Assembly (NCBI GenBank): GCA_934644965.1
Contig: CAKUDG010000002.1
Location: forward strand, 62,001-126,000
Length of the DNA stretch: 64,000 bases
Direction of reading: 5' to 3'
Source: an uncultured Victivallales bacterium
GTDB lineage: Bacteria; Verrucomicrobiota; Lentisphaeria; Victivallales; UBA1829
Shown here: positions 17,046-25,374 of the stretch, piece after piece
Numbering within the stretch: the stretch's first letter is position 1
How the letters are laid out: every line of letters begins with the position of its first letter
Made by a program: the position numbers and the translations under genes
The notes under the pieces: model-generated
Told to the model about the DNA's origin: nothing
The model's database searches: none
Seen by the model: the letters and a program-made list of their open reading frames with translations, nothing else

Positions 17046-19119
17046 TTTTCCGGTATTCCTTCATAAACTCTTCATAGCGTGTGGCAGTATTTTCCCAGTC
17101 TACGGTGGCGAGGGCGAGTGTGTAGTCGATTTCCTTCAGACGTTTTTGAAGCGAGGCAAAGTCGATGCCTTCGCCTGGGGAGGAAAGCTGTCTTAAAATC
17201 TCAGACTTCTCCTCTTCGGCGGATTCAATCTTTTTTTCGATTTCGGCGATTTCCCTTTCCAGACGCCGCTTTTCTCCGGACATTTCCTGACGTTTCGCCG
17301 CACGTTCTCTCCTGAGTTCCTTCGGGTTGACAACCGTTCCAGTTCCTCCTCCTGCTCCAGACGAAGCAAAGAAGGCCGCTCCTGAAGCAGCTTCCTTTTC
17401 CTTCGCAGTTCCCGGAGAAGAAGCCACGGCCGCATTTCTTCCCGCTTTTCCATCCGTGGCGGAAGAAGAGGCGGATGAGGCGGATTTTTCAGCTTCACTG
17501 GCGTTTTTTTCCTTGTAATAATCGTAATTCCCGAAGTATCTGCGGACGCCGGGAGAACGCATTTCCAGAATATTGTTTGCGCTTCCCCGGAGGAATTCCA
17601 TATCATGACTGACAAGGCAGACGGTTCCCTGATATCCTTTCAACGCCTCCTGAAGAGCTTCTCTCGCCGCAATATCCAGATGCGTGGTCGGTTCGTCCAG
17701 AACAAGCAGATTCGGGGGATTGACGAAAATCCGGGCAAAGCAGAGGCGGATTTTTTCTCCCCCGCTCAGAACATGGCATGGTTTCAGCGCCGCATCCCCT
17801 GAAAATCCGAAGGCTCCGAGTATCTCCCGGATTCTCTGGGAAGGCAGACCGATCCCGGCGGAAGCTTCCCTCACCACATCAAAGACGCTCTGCTTTTCCG
17901 GCAGAAGCTCCGCAAATTCCTGGGCCTGGTAGCCGATGACAACCTTGTGCCCGATCCGGCGGCTGCCTTCCGTCGGGGGAAAACGGCCCGCAATGATCCT
18001 GAGAAGTGTGCTTTTCCCGGTTCCGTTGTATCCGATGACACCGATTTTGTCACCCTTCCCGATGGTAAGATCAATGTCTTTCAGGATCCAGCGGGAGCCG
18101 TCATAGCTGTGGGAGACATTTTCCAGACGGAGGATCTCCGCCGCTCCGCAGGGCGGCGGAGGCGGAATGCGGATCTGCCCCGTGAAATGAAGATCCTCGG
18201 GTTGACGGATCTCTTCCATTTTGTCAAGCATTTTGATCCAGGACTGCACCTGCGCGGCTTTGGTGGCCTTCGCCCGGAAACGGTTGATGTTGGTTTCGAG
18301 CTGCTGACGTTTCCGTTCGTTGTTTTTTGCGGCGGCTTCGGAGATGCGCCGCCGTTCTTCGCGTTCGCGGACGTAATAGGAATATCCGCCGGAATAGCGT
18401 GTGGCGTTCCCGCCGTTGATTTCCAGTGTGATGTTTGTGAGTGAATTGAGCAGATAACGGTCGTGGGAAATGAGCAGAAGGGTGCCTTCGTAATTCTTGA
18501 GCCTGCGCTGAAGCCATTCGACGGCGGGAATATCAAGATAATTGGAGGGTTCGTCCAGCAGCAGAATGTCCGGTTCTCCCAGAAGAACTCTTGCCATCGC
18601 CGCGCGCATCTGCCAGCCGCCTGAAAATTCACCCATCGGCTTCTGCATGTCGGATTCCCGGAATCCCAGCCCCGCCAGCGCCGCCGCAGCACGGTGCGAC
18701 ATTTCATAACCGCCCAGTGCCTCAAATTCACTTTGCGCCTGTCCCAGCTGTTTCAAGAGCGATTCCCGTTCGGAACTCTTCTCCTGCGGGAGTGTGGAAA
18801 GTCTCTGTTCCAGGGCAATGATGTGCTCCTGGAGTCGCGGCAGTTCTCCGCCCGCGGCTTCGGCAAAGGAGAGAAGAGGTTCGCTTTCACGGAAAAATCC
18901 CAGCTGCTGCCGCAGAAATCCGAGCCGGGCCTTCTCCGGCTTCACGATTTCGCCCTTGTCCGGGGTCAGATCTCCGCTGATCAGGGAAAAAAGCGTCGTC
19001 TTCCCGGACCCGTTCGGCCCGACCACCCCGATGCGTTCGCCTTTGTTGACCCGAAAGGACACGTTCCGGAAAATGTCGCGACCCCCGAGAAGTTTTGATA
19101 CATTCTGAAAATCAATCAT
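17020..19119 (-). CDS. ABC-F family ATPase (translation/ribosome-associated)
   Basis: A 699-aa protein with two ABC ATPase cassettes and no membrane segments. ABC1: Walker A GPNGSGKTT (34-42), signature FSGGWQMR, Walker B LLLDEPSNYLD. ABC2: Walker A GYNGTGKSTLL, signature LSGGEKIRLCFAR, Walker B LVLDEPTTHLD. Between them lies the basic helical linker (ERKRQQLETNINRFRAKATK) that marks ABC-F proteins acting at the ribosome. The C-terminal arm has a Ser/Ala/Gly-rich low-complexity insert (about residues 560-615) and then a coiled coil (RRLEREIAEIEKKIESAEEEK), like Uup/YdiF. The ATG at 19119 (AGGA nine bases upstream) is preferred over the upstream extension. Which ribosomal state it acts on cannot be told. 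Confidence 0.92.
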   Translation of the reverse strand: MIDFQNVSKLLGGRDIFRNVSFRVNKGERIGVVGPNGSGKTTLFSLISGDLTPDKGEIVKPEKARLGFLRQQLGFFRESEPLLSFAEAAGGELPRLQEHIIALEQRLSTLPQEKSSERESLLKQLGQAQSEFEALGGYEMSHRAAAALAGLGFRESDMQKPMGEFSGGWQMRAAMARVLLGEPDILLLDEPSNYLDIPAVEWLQRRLKNYEGTLLLISHDRYLLNSLTNITLEINGGNATRYSGGYSYYVREREERRRISEAAAKNNERKRQQLETNINRFRAKATKAAQVQSWIKMLDKMEEIRQPEDLHFTGQIRIPPPPPCGAAEILRLENVSHSYDGSRWILKDIDLTIGKGDKIGVIGYNGTGKSTLLRIIAGRFPPTEGSRRIGHKVVIGYQAQEFAELLPEKQSVFDVVREASAGIGLPSQRIREILGAFGFSGDAALKPCHVLSGGEKIRLCFARIFVNPPNLLVLDEPTTHLDIAAREALQEALKGYQGTVCLVSHDMEFLRGSANNILEMRSPGVRRYFGNYDYYKEKNASEAEKSASSASSSATDGKAGRNAAVASSPGTAKEKEAASGAAFFASSGAGGGTGTVVNPKELRRERAAKRQEMSGEKRRLEREIAEIEKKIESAEEEKSEILRQLSSPGEGIDFASLQKRLKEIDYTLALATVDWENTATRYEEFMKEYRKNDEKPPKG

Positions 19120-19673
19120 TCCCGCATATCCTGAATCATTTGTGAACCAGTAGAGTGTTTTCTTTTTCGTCCGTCTCCGGTCCCCCCCCCTCTCCGGCCT
19201 CATATATCTTATCGTGCGCTTTCCCGCCTTTTTTCTTTCTCTATCCTCTATCCGTCCCTCATGAACTGCCGGCGCAACGGGAGGCGGCAGGGAAAAACGC
19301 TCTGTTCCTGAAGCATGGCTGGATTGAGTGTTTCCGGAAAAAGTAATCCCGGAAAACGAAAACGGAAAATCACACGAAGCGGAAAAGAAAAATCCGAGGA
19401 CCTTCTGAGGAGAAAACGGACCGGGAGGGCTCTGCCCGGTTCCTTTCCGTCCTGCCTGTTCCCGCAGGGATGGTCTCCTTCTCTCCCGGGGAGAACAACG
19501 AATTGCTCCGGGAGCTGGAAAAAGGAGCCGAATCTCTGAAGAAAGACGAGCCGGACGGGCAGAAAATGAGGCGTGAATACGCTTTTTCCGCCGGATTTTT
19601 CTTGTTTTGATTTTTCCTTGTTTTTTTTACGTGTTCCGTTTCAGATTTCTGTTTCAGGTTTTCGTTTCAGAGT
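19120..19673. other. intergenic region, no gene seen
   Basis: These 554 bp lie between typA (minus) and the ABC-F gene (minus). Near 19638-19680 the heptamer GTTTCAG recurs several times in a T-rich context, without a stable hairpin. The open frames here have no ribosome site or recognisable product. Confidence 0.5.
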
Positions 19674-21500
19674 TCAGTCTTCGCCTTCTTCTTCTCTGGC
19701 CTTGGCGTTTCGCATTCTTCTGCGTTCGAGTTCGGTCAGGTATTTTTTACGGAGGCGGATGTTCTGGGGGGTGACTTCCAGATATTCGTCGTCCGCGATA
19801 TATTCGAGAGCTTCCTCGAGACTCATTTTTTCGGCGGGAGCGATTTTGAGGTTTCTGTCGGATCCGGCGGCGCGCATATTGGTTAGTTTTTTGGCCCGCT
19901 GGAGATTGACTTCGAGGTCATCGTCCTTGCAGTGTTCTCCGACAATCATCCCCTCATAGGTTTCCACTCCGGGTTCGATGAAGAATTTTCCACGCAGCTG
20001 AAGTCCGTCGATGGCATAGGCGATGGCTTTCCCCCTCCCCATGCTGACGAGGACTCCATTGATCCTCTGCGGGATATCCCCTTTGAAGGGTTCATAATGA
20101 TCGAAACGGTGGGAGATGATGGCTTCTCCAGCGGTGGCGGTCATGATTTTGCTCCGGAGCCCGATGATGCCGCGGGTGGGGATGTGGAATTCGATCAGCT
20201 GGCGGTTGCCGTGCTGTTCCATTCTCAGCATTTCGCCTTTGCGGCAGCCGACAAGTTCGATGACTTTGCCTGTGCAGTTGTCGGGCACGTCCGCGGAAAG
20301 GATTTCGATGGGCTCATTGAGGACTCCGTCGATTTCCTTTGTGATGACGTGCGGCTGGGAGATGGTCAGCTCATATCCTTCCCGGCGCATGTTTTCGATG
20401 AGGATGGAGATGTGGAGAACGCCGCGCCCGCTCACTTTGAAACAGTCTCCGGAGGTCTCCTCCACGCGGAGCGCGACATCCCGCTCCGCCTCTTTGAAGA
20501 GCCGTTCGCGGATGTGTCTGCTGCTGATGAATTTCCCTTCCTGTCCGAAAAGCGGGGAATCGTTGACACGGAACATCATGGAAATCGTGGGTTCGTCGAT
20601 GGCGATGGGGGGCATGGGTTCGGGAGTTTCTGCATCGGCGATGGTGTCGCCGATATCGATGTTTTCGATTCCGACGACAGCGCAGATGTCGCCGCATTCC
20701 GCCTGAACGGATTCCCGGCGTTCGATTCCCTCGAAAAGAAAGAGCTGTTTGATCTGGGTCGGGACAACGCTTCCGTCGCGCTTAATGAGAACAAGCGGTT
20801 TTTTTGTATTGAGCGTCCCGCGGTGAATCCTGCCGATGCCGATGCGCCCGACGTAATCATTATAGTCCAGCGTGGTGACCTGCATCTGAACGGGGCCTTC
20901 CCTCTGCGGCGGTGACGGAATCTTTTCCAGAATGGCATCCATCAGCGGCAGAATGGAATCGCGTTTCCCGTGTTCGAGATCGTCTGTGACCCAGCCATTT
21001 TTCCCGCTGGCGTAAAGAACGGGGAAATCGAGCTGTTCCTCTGTCGCGTCAAGATCAATGAAGAGATCGAAAACGGCGTTGTGAATCTCCTGGACCCGGG
21101 CGTCAGGACGGTCGATCTTGTTGATGACGACTACCGGTTTCAAATTCAGTTTCAAAGCCTTGTCCAGGACAAAACGTGTCTGGGGAAGGGGGCCTTCGGC
21201 AGCGTCGACAAGAAGAAGCACTCCGTCGGTCATATTCAGGACTCTTTCCACCTGGCCGCCGAAGTCGCTGTGCCCCGGCGTGTCGATGATATTGATCTTC
21301 GTGTTCTTGTAATTGACGCTGATGTTTTTGGAGAGGATCGTGATTCCCCGTTCGCGTTCAATATCGTTGCTGTCGAGGAAGCATTCGTGCATTTCCTGGT
21401 TTTCGCGAAAGATTTTCGCCTGTCTGATGATCTGGTCCACGAGCGTAGTTTTCCCGTGGTCAACGTGTGCGATGATTGCGATGTTTCTGATATTCTGCAT
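19674..21500 (-). CDS. typA: ribosome-associated translational GTPase TypA/BipA
   Basis: A 608-aa translation-factor GTPase that binds the 70S ribosome and assists large-subunit assembly and stress growth. G motifs are complete: G1 AHVDHGKTT (near residue 11), G2 in ERGITILSKN, G3 DTPGHSDF, G4 NKIDRPDAR, G5 YASGKNGW. The EF-G-like domains and the TypA-specific C-terminal domain (TRGIIGLRSKIMTATAG, KEHY-type segment) follow. Length matches the family. The long upstream extension to 21887 is in a Lys/Glu-rich, clearly non-homologous frame; I start at MQNIRNIAIIAHVDHGK. It stands alone. Confidence 0.96.
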   Translation of the reverse strand: MQNIRNIAIIAHVDHGKTTLVDQIIRQAKIFRENQEMHECFLDSNDIERERGITILSKNISVNYKNTKINIIDTPGHSDFGGQVERVLNMTDGVLLLVDAAEGPLPQTRFVLDKALKLNLKPVVVINKIDRPDARVQEIHNAVFDLFIDLDATEEQLDFPVLYASGKNGWVTDDLEHGKRDSILPLMDAILEKIPSPPQREGPVQMQVTTLDYNDYVGRIGIGRIHRGTLNTKKPLVLIKRDGSVVPTQIKQLFLFEGIERRESVQAECGDICAVVGIENIDIGDTIADAETPEPMPPIAIDEPTISMMFRVNDSPLFGQEGKFISSRHIRERLFKEAERDVALRVEETSGDCFKVSGRGVLHISILIENMRREGYELTISQPHVITKEIDGVLNEPIEILSADVPDNCTGKVIELVGCRKGEMLRMEQHGNRQLIEFHIPTRGIIGLRSKIMTATAGEAIISHRFDHYEPFKGDIPQRINGVLVSMGRGKAIAYAIDGLQLRGKFFIEPGVETYEGMIVGEHCKDDDLEVNLQRAKKLTNMRAAGSDRNLKIAPAEKMSLEEALEYIADDEYLEVTPQNIRLRKKYLTELERRRMRNAKAREEEGED

Positions 21501-21855
21501 AATCCCTTGCCGTTCCCGCGTTCCCGGAGATTTTTTCCTTGTTTTCTCCATCATAAAAAACAGAACCTGTAAGATAGCTTTTTTTTCTCTTTTTTCCACT
21601 TTTTCCGTTTTCCCGGAACTCTTTTTTTTCAGAAAAAGTGCTTGAGCGGATCTCTTCCAGAGGAAAAAAGGAATCTGCTTGAGCTCCGATTCGCTCCTTG
21701 CGGAGATTTTTTCCTGCTTCTTTTCCTTGTTTTTTTCTTCTTTCCGTTCTCTCTTTTTTCTGTTTTCCCTGTTTTTGTTGCGGTGGCAGCCAGTTCCGTT
21801 TTTCCGGAAAAAAGCGGATGCCGACCCGCAATATTTTTTGACGTTTCGGGTAAGA
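21501..21855. other. intergenic region, polypyrimidine-rich
   Basis: This divergent gap between typA and the terminase gene is dominated on the plus strand by T/C runs (21550-21800). No convincing promoter, hairpin or gene is visible. Confidence 0.45.
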
Positions 21856-21990
21856 ATGAAAGAGTATTTTTTATTAGAAGACAACACGGCAGATCAGCAC
21901 GCCGCAGGGCATAAGGACAACTCATTCTTTTCCGCACTCCCCTTCGACGGCTTCGGAAGGCAATCATACGATGGGTTTGAAATTTCATGA
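21856..21990 (+). CDS. possible 44-aa leader ORF overlapping the terminase start
   Basis: A short frame, MKEYFLLEDN...SYDGFEIS, with an acidic, Gly/Phe-containing product of no recognised family. It ends 20 bp inside the terminase gene in another phase. Its ribosome site is weak (GGGTAAG directly upstream). It could be a coupled leader ORF for the terminase gene or chance; composition gives no strong support. Confidence 0.25.
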   Translation: MKEYFLLEDNTADQHAAGHKDNSFFSALPFDGFGRQSYDGFEIS

Positions 21991-23299
21991 AAAACAGCAA
22001 TTGGCATGGAAGATCCTGAGTTCCAGGAATAAGACACGCATTCTCTTCGACGGCGGCTCCCGTTCCGGGAAAACCGCCTTGATCACGGAATATCTTGTCC
22101 GGCGTGCGCTTCAGTATCCCGGTTCGCACCAGCTTGCGGCCAGGAAATGCCGCGCTCACGCGAAGACCTCGCTCTGGGCGGATACGCTGAAAAGTTATCT
22201 GAGAATTCATGTGCCCCGGGCACTGTACCGTTTCAGCGAAACGGATCTCTGTTTGTATTTCCGGAACGGGTCTTCCATCACCGTGGGGGGGCTTGACGAT
22301 GCGGAGCGGACGGAGAAAATCCTCGGCAACGAATATATCACAGTCTTTCTGAATGAGGCCACACAGCTTTCCTATGAGACGGTTCAGATGGCGGTGACCC
22401 GTCTGGCCCAGCGCTGCCGCGACTCGAAAGGCCGCACAGCCGTCCCAAAACTGATTCTGGACTGCAATCCGCGCGGACCGAGGCACTGGCTCCATTATGT
22501 CGGCGTGAGACAGCTCGACCCGGAATCGGAAAAGCCTCTTCCCGATGCGGAAAAATGGGCGCGTGTGAACTGGTCCGCATACGACAACCTTTCGCATCTC
22601 CCCCCGGAGTACCTCGCCTCTCTGGAAGCCCTCCCGCAGGTCATGAAGGACCGAATGCTCAATGGAATCTGGCGCGACAATCAGGGCGCGGTCTATGAGG
22701 AATTCGAAGAAGATGTCCATACGCTGGAACCCTTTGAAATTCCATCGGATTGGAAACGTTTCCGCGCCATCGACTTCGGTTTCACAAACCCCTTCGTCTG
22801 CCTCTGGGGAGCTGTCGATGGAGACGGAAGACTCTACATCTACAGGGAATATTACAAGCCTTCTGTCCGGACCCGGGTCCATGCCGGAGAAATCCTGCGC
22901 CTGTCAGGAGATGAAAAATATGTCGTGACCGTCGCCGACCATGACGCCTCCGAACGTGCTGAACTCGAAGACTCCGGAATCCGGACTCAAGCTGCAAAAA
23001 AAGAGGTGATCCTCGGCATTCAAATGGTCAAGAACCGTCTTTCCATTGCTCCGGACGGCCGTCCGCGCCTTTTCTTTTTCAGAAATCTCAGGCAGCTCCT
23101 TTCCGAAATCTACGACTACCGCTGGTGTCCTTCCTCAGACTCCAGAAACGCCCGGGAGGAACCCCTGAAACTCAACGATCACGCCATGGACGCACTCCGG
23201 TACATGGTCATGGCTCTGGACAGAACTTCCTCCGGTGAATTCCGCGTCTCCAGCACCCCCGTCTTCGGGAGCCGGAGCTGGCAGAAACTTTCACTTTAA
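21971..23299 (+). CDS. phage-type large terminase subunit (orphan)
   Basis: A 442-aa DNA-packaging motor protein, normally the ATPase/nuclease that cuts phage concatemers and drives DNA into the procapsid. ATPase half: Walker A GGSRSGKT (28-35), Walker B-like YITVFLNEA with E129, and the coupling segment LDCNPRGPRHWLHY. Nuclease half, RNase H-like: D268 in AIDFGFTNPF, D323/D325 in VADHDAS, and D403/D407 in LNDHAMDALRYM. All catalytic positions are intact and the length is normal. The ribosome site is GGAAGG ten bases upstream. No portal, capsid, tail, integrase or small-terminase gene lies on either side: typA is upstream and a glycosidase downstream. It may be a prophage remnant or a domesticated gene. 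Confidence 0.9.
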   Translation: MGLKFHEKQQLAWKILSSRNKTRILFDGGSRSGKTALITEYLVRRALQYPGSHQLAARKCRAHAKTSLWADTLKSYLRIHVPRALYRFSETDLCLYFRNGSSITVGGLDDAERTEKILGNEYITVFLNEATQLSYETVQMAVTRLAQRCRDSKGRTAVPKLILDCNPRGPRHWLHYVGVRQLDPESEKPLPDAEKWARVNWSAYDNLSHLPPEYLASLEALPQVMKDRMLNGIWRDNQGAVYEEFEEDVHTLEPFEIPSDWKRFRAIDFGFTNPFVCLWGAVDGDGRLYIYREYYKPSVRTRVHAGEILRLSGDEKYVVTVADHDASERAELEDSGIRTQAAKKEVILGIQMVKNRLSIAPDGRPRLFFFRNLRQLLSEIYDYRWCPSSDSRNAREEPLKLNDHAMDALRYMVMALDRTSSGEFRVSSTPVFGSRSWQKLSL

Positions 23300-23571
23300 A
23301 AGAAAAAATGAGTTTTCGGAAACGGGGATAGGCTTCCGCTGTTCTTCCTTTTCTTAATTACTTACTTTCTTTCTTCCTTCCTCTTTTCCCATCCCCTTTC
23401 CTTTTCATCCCGGGAAAAAGAAACCCGTTCCCTTGCATTCCGGGACGGGGAAGGTTATTTTTCCCCCAGAAAGTCACCTGCTTTCCCCCTCGGCAAAAAT
23501 GACGTGAGAAAGGGAAAAAAGGGGGCGGAAAACGGAAAGAAGAACCCATATTATTCAAGTCATCAGAACGA

Positions 23572-25200
23572 ATGAAAAGAATGAAGGATGGAAAAAACAG
23601 TATGATGAAGAACTCTTTTCCGCGTCTCGAAGAACGTGATGGCGTGATTCAGCTCCTGAATGCGGAGGGTGAGCCGATGGTCCTTTTGTGCGGAGAACTT
23701 CACAATTCAAGTTCCTCCGATCCGGAATATATGAAACGCGTCTGGCCGAAACTGCGGGATCTCGGTTTGAACTGTGTGATTGCGACTGTCTCCTGGGAAC
23801 TTGTCGAACCCGAAGAAGGCCGTTTTGATTTTTCCATGGTCGACGATCTGATCCGTTCCGCGGAAGCTCATGGCCTGAAACTGATTCTGATCTGGTTCGC
23901 CACTTGGAAGAACGCCCTTTCCACCTATCCGCCCGAATGGGTCCGGACCGATGGAGTCCGTTTCCCGCGCGCCCTCCGCAGAGACGGAACAAAGAACCGC
24001 GCAATCAGCTGTTTTTCTTCCGAATGCAGGAAACTGGATGCCAGAGCCTTTGCCGCGTTGATGAAACATCTGAGAAAGACGGATTCCTCCCGCACCGTGC
24101 TCATGATGCAGGTGGAAAATGAAGCCGGTCTTCTCGGGACTTCCCGTGATTTTTCTCCCGCGGCAAATGAAATCTTTGCCCGGAGCATTCCGGAGGAGCT
24201 TTCCCGGTATCTTTGCACGCACCGGGCGGAACTTTCCCCCTGGCTCTCGGAATATACGGATTTCTCTGCTCTGGAAAAATCCGGAAACTGGCAGACAGTC
24301 TTCGGAGATGCGGCCGACGAAGTCTTCACGGCCTATTACACGGCAAAATACATCAATGCGGTCGCCGCGGCGGGAAAGGAAGAATATCCGATTCCCATGT
24401 TTGTCAATGCGTGGACGGTGCAGGCTCCCGGGGAGCCCGGCGGAGTCCATCCTTCCGGAGGACCCGTCGCGGAACTGCATGACGTCTGGCGCTGCGCCGC
24501 ACCGGATATCGATGTCTTCGCACCCGATCTCTATCAGGAGAACTTCAAGGAGGAATGCGCCCGTTACACCCGTCTGAAAGGCAATCCCCTCCTTATCCCC
24601 GAAATGCGGCGTGACCGCTGGATGACGGGCACGATTCTTTACGCCGTCGGGCAGGGCGCTCTCTGCGTTTCCCCCTTCGGAATCGACCGCCTCGGCGGGG
24701 TGAAGAGTTCTTCCGCCGCACCCGTTCCGGAGGATGCCGTCCTTCAGGATGCGGTCAAATCCATGGGCTCCCGCGATCAGTCCCCTCAGCTCGGAAAAAC
24801 CTATTCCCTCCTGAGAAACCTGATGCCTTCCATTTTGCGTTACCGCGGAACAAATCACATGAAAGGAATCCTTCAGGATTCGTTCCGGGCTCATTATCTC
24901 TCCTTTGAAAAATATGATTTCCGGATCGTCTGGCTGCTCCCCGGTGCGGAAATGGACATCCCGGGCGGAGGATTCATCATCGAAACCGGTCCGGACGACT
25001 TCCTGATCGCAGGCATCGGGTTCAGAGCGGAAGTCCTTCCGAAGAAACATGCTTACGCCGAACTCCTGACCGTCGAGGAAGGACGATTCGAAGGCGAGAC
25101 CTGGAAACGCTCCAGACGGAGGAACGGCGATGACCTCTACCTGGGAATGGAAGTCTTCGAACCGAGCCTTCTGAAAACACGCATCTATTCGTTCGACTGA
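23572..25200 (+). CDS. GH35-like beta-galactosidase with DUF5597-type C-terminal domain
   Basis: A 542-aa glycoside hydrolase with a TIM barrel like GH35/GH42 enzymes. The barrel strands show LLCGELHNSS, GLNCVIATVSWELVEPEEG and LKLILIWFATWKN. The probable acid/base is E184 in QVENEAG and the nucleophile E344 in LLIPEMRRD. The C-terminal ~110 residues (DDFLIAGIGF, EEGRFEGETW, R-x-x-GD) match the DUF5597 domain found in Caulobacter/Bacteroidota-type beta-galactosidases. No signal peptide is visible, so it probably acts on imported oligosaccharides. The start is uncertain: the ATG at 23572 has no ribosome site, while the ATG pair at 23602 follows AAGGA. It is followed by the hairpin at 25298-25332. 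No transporter or sugar regulator adjoins it. Confidence 0.88.
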   Translation: MKRMKDGKNSMMKNSFPRLEERDGVIQLLNAEGEPMVLLCGELHNSSSSDPEYMKRVWPKLRDLGLNCVIATVSWELVEPEEGRFDFSMVDDLIRSAEAHGLKLILIWFATWKNALSTYPPEWVRTDGVRFPRALRRDGTKNRAISCFSSECRKLDARAFAALMKHLRKTDSSRTVLMMQVENEAGLLGTSRDFSPAANEIFARSIPEELSRYLCTHRAELSPWLSEYTDFSALEKSGNWQTVFGDAADEVFTAYYTAKYINAVAAAGKEEYPIPMFVNAWTVQAPGEPGGVHPSGGPVAELHDVWRCAAPDIDVFAPDLYQENFKEECARYTRLKGNPLLIPEMRRDRWMTGTILYAVGQGALCVSPFGIDRLGGVKSSSAAPVPEDAVLQDAVKSMGSRDQSPQLGKTYSLLRNLMPSILRYRGTNHMKGILQDSFRAHYLSFEKYDFRIVWLLPGAEMDIPGGGFIIETGPDDFLIAGIGFRAEVLPKKHAYAELLTVEEGRFEGETWKRSRRRNGDDLYLGMEVFEPSLLKTRIYSFD

Positions 25201-25297
25201 TCTTGTCCGACAGCGTCTTCTTCCGGAGGGTGACCGACTCTGTTCCGGGAATCCCCGATGAAAAAAACGCTTTTCCCGGAAATGTAAAAAACAAAAA

Positions 25298-25332
25298 CGG
25301 CGGGAACGCTTTTCTGTGCTCCGTTCCCGCCG
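25298..25332. terminator. bidirectional terminator between the glycosidase and RND genes
   Basis: A perfect 11-bp GC-rich stem (CGGCGGGAACG, 25298-25308; CGTTCCCGCCG, 25322-25332) with a 13-nt loop. The minus-strand copy is followed by GTTTTTG-like T residues, fitting termination of the RND gene. On the plus strand CAGTTTTCC follows, fitting the glycosidase gene. Confidence 0.8.
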
Positions 25333-25374
25333 CAGTTTTCCATTCAAGATGGAAGAATTTTCTTTCCGCAGGAC

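Noticed and set aside
19315..19539. 74-codon plus-strand frame between typA and the ABC-F gene
   Set aside because: Low-complexity basic product, no ribosome site or recognisable family.
21629..22882. 417-codon minus-strand frame across the terminase 5' half
   Set aside because: Antisense to conserved terminase motifs; product unrecognisable.
21500..25200. Prophage or mobile island around the terminase
   Set aside because: No integrase, portal, capsid, lysis or repressor gene, no att-like repeat at the tRNA-Lys, and the flanks are normal chromosomal genes.
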